Made by a program: the position numbers and the translations under genes. The notes beneath the pieces are model-generated. The model searched no databases. It saw only the letters and a program-made list of their open reading frames with translations, and was not told the DNA's origin. A stretch of DNA of 64,000 nucleotides from Punica granatum (taxonomy: Eukaryota; Streptophyta; Magnoliopsida; Myrtales; Lythraceae), in assembly GCF_007655135.1 (NCBI RefSeq), contig NC_045132.1, positions 9,176,001 through 9,240,000 of the forward strand, given 5' to 3'. Positions 58,839 through 64,000 of the stretch are shown here, one piece after another; the stretch's first letter is position 1; each line of letters opens with the position of its first letter.

Positions 58839-58849
58839 CACTACAAGAA
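58839..58849. repeat. CACTA terminal inverted repeat
   Basis: CACTACAAGAA, preceded by ATA, the possible 3-bp target duplication. The partner is outside the window. Confidence 0.85.
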
Positions 58850-59532
58850 TTTCACATCATTGGAATGGCAAAATTCACCTCTATACCACCTATAGAGTCG
58901 AAATAGAGACAATTTTGACATCGTCCCTATTTTTAGCGTTGCTATTTATTTAGACGAAAAAATTCCTTAACTCAACAACAGAAATGTCCATGTATGGATA
59001 GTCTTCAGGAGATGAACTAGGGACGGATAGTTTTGTCCTTAAGAGACGAACATTCACGTCCCTATTCCGTCTCTATTGACACACTAATGGAATATGGATG
59101 AACTTTTCCTTCTATAAGTGACAAAGTTTTGCATTTTCAAGACCGTCTCAAGTCTGCTATAGAGACAAAATTTCCAATCTCATAGAGTCGGAAACTCTAT
59201 CTCTAAGTCCGTTCATATGTTAGAGACGAAAATATACACAATTTATTTCCGTCTCTATTGGACGAAATCGTTCTTCCCATTTTCCGTCTATAATTTTGAG
59301 ATGAAATTACACACGAAATGATTCATCTCACTATAGGAAAACTATCGTCCCACTTTCCGTCCATACACTGAGATGCACTTATGGACATAAATTTTTGTCT
59401 AGCAAAGACGGGAATTTTTCCGTCCATAATCCTTTTCTATGATCCATTCAGGATGAATGTTTAAATGGTGTTAAGATCAATCCATTTCGTTCAATTTCCA
59501 TCTCTTTAAAACGAATAAACTTAATCAAGAGA

Positions 59533-59675
59533 GGGAATAGCACAGTGGTGTACCTTTCGCCTAGTGACAAAGAGGTCTCAGGTTCGATACCCAACCCATG
59601 CCTCTTTATTAGATATTTAAGATTTCTATTTCAACGTATTAGGCCCATGGGCCTCCATTGTAACCGAAAAAAAAA
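59533..59675 (+). mobile_element. SINE family 2, copy 2, inside the CACTA element
   Basis: The best preserved SINE here: A-box-like ATAGCACAGTGGTG, B-box CAGGTTCGATACC about 45 nt on, then CTCTTTATTAGATATTTAAG, GGGCCTCCATTGTAACCG and poly-A. GGAATA occurs at both ends and may be the target duplication. Confidence 0.75.
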
Positions 59676-60048
59676 GGAATAAATTTTTTTTTTAAAAAGG
59701 GGGGCAATACATCCTACATAAAATCACACGATTATCCGAAAACCTACATATATCCACATCAGTCCACGCAGTCATTCCCAAAAATACCCAATTAAAATTC
59801 ATATATCAATAATAAGTTAAAAATAAAACATAAAAACGAAACAAGTCATTATCAGAATTTGATTCATCATCATCGTCACCGGAATCATCATTTTCAGGAT
59901 CATCATCTTCATCAATATCATCGGTATCATCCTCATCTTCCTCGTCCTCTATGGACTAGGAAAACTTATCAATGCTATCGCTTGTCTTCTTCTTTTTCTT
60001 CTTCTTCTTCACCAACATCATTATCGTGGATAAAGTTTTGTTCATCTT

Positions 60049-61317
60049 TTAACCCACTTTGTTGATTTGTTTCTCGATTCCTTTCTCGCATTTCTTCGGC
60101 TTCTTGTCATGTCCGGCAAGCTCTTCTTGCACCATCTTCAGGATCTTGGAACGCAGCTCTTCCTTGAACCTGGAACTGTGACACTCGAATTGCACTCTCA
60201 TCTCTGCATCAAATAAACATACGCGCGTCCTTATCTCGTGCAAAGAGATGCATTGAAGTATTCCATCTCGTACACTTGTACCTTTTTTGCTTGCGCCTCC
60301 CACAGCTTTCACCCGTTATTCAGCTTCAGTCACTTTGCTTATACACTGGCCATCCTCTCCTTGGGACCGTTGTGTAGATTTTAGTAGATAGAATTATGCC
60401 TAAACATATCTCCAATTTATCAAATAGCTGGACAAAATAGAACATAAATAGAAGAAAAAGAGCAAACATTATAGAAGAACAACACGTAACAGAACATAAC
60501 ATTCCTCTAAAATCCCATTTCAATAATAAGGGAAGACGTAATATAACAGAATGTTACAGAAGAATAGAACAAAATAGAACATAACATAACAGAACAATAA
60601 AGAAGAACAAAGAACATAATAATATAGAATAGAATAGAACATTGCTCTAAAAACCTATTTCAATTATAGAACATAATAGTATAGAACATAACATGACAGA
60701 ACATTGCTTTAAAAATCAATTTCAACCTAAATGTGTAGATAGTATACTGTTCTAAACAAAACAACCAAACTCCATAGATCTAGCAAACAAAGAAGTATGG
60801 CTCTAAATACATATTTCAATATTATGGTAATATGTTTAAAGAAGGTAACAATAACATTTTAGCTTAGCATCAACTGTCCTGACCGTACCGTGGCTCTACT
60901 CAGGTTCCATAAGCTTTTCTTGTGGAGCTTGATGAACAAATCTATATCCCCAATTGGCCGATTCCATAACTTTTCTTACATAGCACCATTCGATTAGAAA
61001 AGAAACATCATAATATTGTGAATTGTCCATACAATATTTTCCTTTCTTACCAATCTTTTTTGGGATGTCTCAACAGAAATGCACCCTCTTGTACATAGTG
61101 ATCCTCCCTCGCCTGAATTTCGGTTTCCCTTATTCTTCTCACACTTCTCTTTGTATTTTGGATCTTGCCACTTTTGCTGCATTGTTTGCCAATTTTCCGT
61201 AGAAATATGATCCGGTTGTTGTCTAGACCGACTTAAGCTTGCCATTAATTGCTTAAAACACTTTCCAGCTCTGCAATTGAATGCTATCTTCATGTAGTCT
61301 TTAGATGTGGCTCCCAA
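60049..61317 (-). pseudogene. CACTA TNP1-like protein (Transposase_24 type), decayed
   Basis: Minus-strand exon-like pieces: 60994-61317 has NCRAGKCFKQLMASLSRSRQ, WQDPKYKEKCEKNKGNRNSG and GGSLCTRGCISVETSQKRL, which is the conserved core of plant Ptta/En/Spm transposase proteins; about 60880-60970 continues with PIGDIDLFIKLHKK; 60049-60312 is a Lys/Glu-rich coil-like end. An acidic Asp-rich tract follows near 59860-59990. In working elements this protein binds subterminal repeats. Intron borders were not settled. Confidence 0.7.
60380..60730. repeat. AGAACATAA-rich degenerate repeat
   Basis: Many imperfect AGAACATAACA and ATAGAACATAATA units within the CACTA interior. No coding content. Confidence 0.7.
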
Positions 61318-63499
61318 AATACATAATTTTGTAAAACATTAAAGAAAATTCTCATGATAAAGATAAAATGATATATCTACAAATTAATTACAACACTTCA
61401 AAAAAATTCAAAGTTGTAAGTAGCATGAATATGTTATACCTTTCACATTTCGAACCACAATTTCTTCATCGCGTTCGGAACTTCTATCCATTAGATCCAA
61501 GCCCTGAAATCTTGTGTGATAATATCTATGACTGGGGCAATGCCTTTGCGAGACGGCCAAAATTTGAGTGTAGCATTCAATAATTATAAAAGAAATTTAT
61601 TTCAATTTTAATGACTTTTACAAATGCATTCGAGAACAATACGAAATTGATAAGGCTCACTCTTTAGAGGGAGGTTTTGAATGCAAATACACTTTGATCC
61701 CATTATGTTGGGGCCCGCTTGATCCTACATAAGATTGTTGGGTTGTACCGCGATGTTTCGAAGTAGAGCCCGATGATGGTTCCTAACGGTTTTGCGTCTC
61801 CCGTTAGACCCCACTTTGCGATTCGGGAGCCACGGCAGGTGGCGATCCCTCAGGGCCTGGTGGAGATTGCTAAGGTCATCGACCTAAACGCGGATTAGAT
61901 TCAATCCCAGCGAGGAGGGATTACATCGGGGGATAGGATGAAAGGAATGTGAGTGGTTCTTGGGTAAGGAAATGGTCTCTAATCCCAAATTAAGGGTCGT
62001 GGGTATCTCTGCAAGTGTAGGGGTATTTCATCACCGCTTCTAATGTGCAACTTCGTGCCCCTAACTTTAGTCCTCCTATCCAATTTTTGTTTCTTTTTTT
62101 TTTATGACGATCCTTAATTATGACAACACTCTACAGCGTGCCACTGACCTCAGCCAAAACGTATGAACCTATCTAGCACAACTCTCATCTACCATCATAA
62201 CAAGAAGTCATAGAATAACATAAGCTATATTTATACCCCATTTCAAGTTCGAAACAACAAGCGGACAATCAAAAATTAAAATCAGACCACACCAGCTCAC
62301 ACAACAAATAGACACCACACTACACCACAAACCACCCCAGCTCACACATGAAGAAGCAGAAGTTTGAATCGAACCTCAAAGCGAAGCAACAGCCGGGCGC
62401 CACACCACACCATAGCACATTAGACCACACCACTCTAGCCGACAATTAGTCGAAGCTCGAAAGCCAGCGAAGAAGCAAAAAGAGAAGAGTGACAGTGCAA
62501 TTAGGGTCATTGCCATCGATTGGAACGGAAGGGGAGAAGGAGAAAGCAAGAAGAGTCATACTCGTCGAAATGGGAGGCAACAGAGGAGTTGTACTCGTCC
62601 GAATCGATTGAAACGGGAGGGGAAATAGGGATGGAGAGTCGTAAGGGATAGAGAGCAAAGAATGGGAGTGGAGTGGAGAGCTAGGCACGGTTGTTCGAAA
62701 TTGGGGATGAGAATCAGTCAATTTGACTATTTTTTTTAAACTAATAATGTATGCGTGTGAAATCGGTAGGATTGCATCGATCCTATGATCCTACCATTTG
62801 TATTAGGATCCTACCTAGATCCTGTAATTTCGATCCACAAGGCAAGATCGGGATCAGGAGCCTGCCTCTGGATTATAAGATCCTACAATCTGAATCGGGA
62901 TCCTAACAACCATGTTGGCATTAAGTATGCTGCATATTTTATTTAATATTTATTTAATTTCCCCAACTTGACATAAAAGCTTATGTTGGCTTACAGGTAT
63001 GGTTCCCCTCTTTATTCAAGTTGTTGGTCAAGGTCTCAAACCTTTCGAAAGACCATTATTTTAATTTATGTTTTCAATTTTCACTCTTTTTATTTTTCAT
63101 CTCTATTGGTCATGGGTTCAAACTCTTTTTATTTTTCACCTCTGTTGGTCATGGGTTCAAACCTTTTGAAGACCAATTTAATATATATAATTTTCTTTTT
63201 TTTCTTTACCGAATTGTATTTGTAAGTTTTAATGTTAGAAGGACTTTTTCTTTAAGAGAAATTAGAAAGCATGTTTATTGAATTATGTTGAAATTATAAT
63301 TTTGATAAATACTAATATTAACACAAATAAATAAAATATAATTAAATATGCACAAGAATAAGTAACCTAAATTCATTGCATAAACGGAACATAAGCAGAT
63401 AATACAATCAGAACTAGAATTCATTGCATTAAAACAAGAACCAAAATACTCTCAGCACCTGGAAAAAAAAGTTAATTAAAGAATTAGTAATTCATTCCT
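61318..63499. other. CACTA interior without a recognised gene
   Basis: Contains a GC-richer stretch at about 61740-61960 of unknown origin, a cluster of GGATCCTA-like words at 62760-62910, and three nearly alike units ending TTGGTC..GGGTTCAAAC at 62990-63180. No domain was recognised in the open frames. Confidence 0.45.
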
Positions 63500-63990
63500 A
63501 ATCAATCTTCTCATTGCTCTCATTTTCTTGTTCGTCGGGTTCACATTCACCAAGATCATCTTCTTCAACATCTTCATATACATCATTTTTGTTTACATCG
63601 TCACACTCCATTGCTTAGTGATAGTTGCCAGAGCTGGTACCAGCTCCATCTTCTCTCGTTATGCTAAGAACATCAAAAATTTCGAAAGCACCCTGCTCAT
63701 CAATCAATGGAACCTCGGTATCATCGAAAGTTATGCCATGAACCCTTGAGGGCTCATCATTCTGAAATGCCAGCTCTAGTGAGTTTGGTACTTCTACTCA
63801 GCCAGTTGCCTTCGTGTCCGCCAGTCTTCTTTGGCTTTGATATTCTTGGGATAAGGCACATAGTAAACTTGTCAACAGTCGTACACAATGATGAAGGGAT
63901 CATAATTACGTAACCTTTCTTGTGGAACAATCCTAAGGCATCTAAGCACGAAGGTGACTCATCATATGATTCAGATGACCGTCGAAACAT
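63500..63990 (-). pseudogene. CACTA TNP2 C-terminal region (DUF4216-like), decayed
   Basis: The minus strand near 63900-63790 reads DPFIIVYDC, a stop, then QVYYVPYPKNIKAKEDWRT, the block typical of the DUF4216 domain at the C-terminal end of CACTA TNP2 transposase genes. An acidic tail follows (YEDVEEDDLGECEPDEQ). Several stops interrupt it. Confidence 0.6.
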
Positions 63991-64000
63991 GACCCTTAGC

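Larger units (their letters stand above)
58839..64000 (-). mobile_element. CACTA (En/Spm) transposon, 3' part, runs off the window
   Basis: CACTACAAGAA at 58839-58849 is the classic CACTA terminus, followed by about 550 bp rich in short subterminal repeats such as CCGTCTCTATTG and GAGACGAAA in both orientations. On the minus strand are a DUF4216-like segment (63500-63990) and, towards this terminus, a Transposase_24-like segment (60049-61317), the usual TNP2-then-TNP1 order. The opposite terminus lies beyond 64000. Frames are badly broken, so this copy is dead. Confidence 0.8.

Noticed and set aside
60380..60730. Possible CRISPR-like or tandem array (AGAACATAA units)
   Set aside because: Units are short, imperfect and unevenly spaced with no spacers, and the DNA is from a plant nuclear genome; this is low-complexity transposon interior.

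Overview
This window is nuclear DNA from a flowering plant, most likely a eudicot. It carries split genes with GT-AG introns, an intronless plant GATL gene, plant-type Ty1/copia, Ty3/gypsy and CACTA elements, tRNA-derived SINEs, and AT-rich spacers with TA, CT and ATAC microsatellites. I could not fix the species. Only two intact host genes are clear. Most of the other 55 kb is layered transposable-element DNA.

Layout. 1-600: foldback repeat. 1758-2816 (+): intronless GATL/GT8 glycosyltransferase. 3339-3991: weak LRR-like relic. 4339-8723 (-): twelve-exon PQ-loop transporter, all splice junctions traced, 381 residues, with exons of only 27 and 21 bp. 9.5-12.1 kb: a SINE and two palindromic MITEs. 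12163-26686: old, rearranged copia element, split by a young copia element (14920-22957) with about 1.68 kb LTRs and a perfect 5-bp target duplication (ACTAG). 26.7-35.6 kb: gene-poor spacer with dispersed repeats, SINEs, a possible old LTR and a LINE RNase H scrap. 35667-48181: Ty3/gypsy element A (TSD GAAAA), whose right LTR is split by gypsy element B (40979-47814, TSD AGAGG/AGAGA). B looks like a CRM-type chromovirus because its integrase frame runs about 300 bp into its LTR. 48.2-52.4 kb: spacer with one tentative gene fragment.

52480-57943 (-): the most unusual stretch, a compact multi-ORF unit related to endogenous caulimovirids. It has a tRNA-iMet-like primer-binding site, a leader of about 830 nt, two interrupted upstream ORFs, a coat/zinc-knuckle/protease polyprotein, then two ORFs of unknown function. 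I see no reverse transcriptase, RNase H or LTR. 58839 to the window end: 3' part of a CACTA transposon (CACTACAAGAA terminus, Transposase_24-like and DUF4216-like fragments), itself carrying a SINE.

How it fits together. The two host genes are unrelated: wall glycan synthesis in the secretory pathway, and probable vacuolar amino-acid transport. The rest is an insertion history in which younger elements landed in older ones, and target duplications date the order. All retroelement frames here are broken except the 606-residue caulimovirid-like ORF and a few single domains. Exon junctions were traced by eye. Family assignments rest on motif recognition, not database searches.
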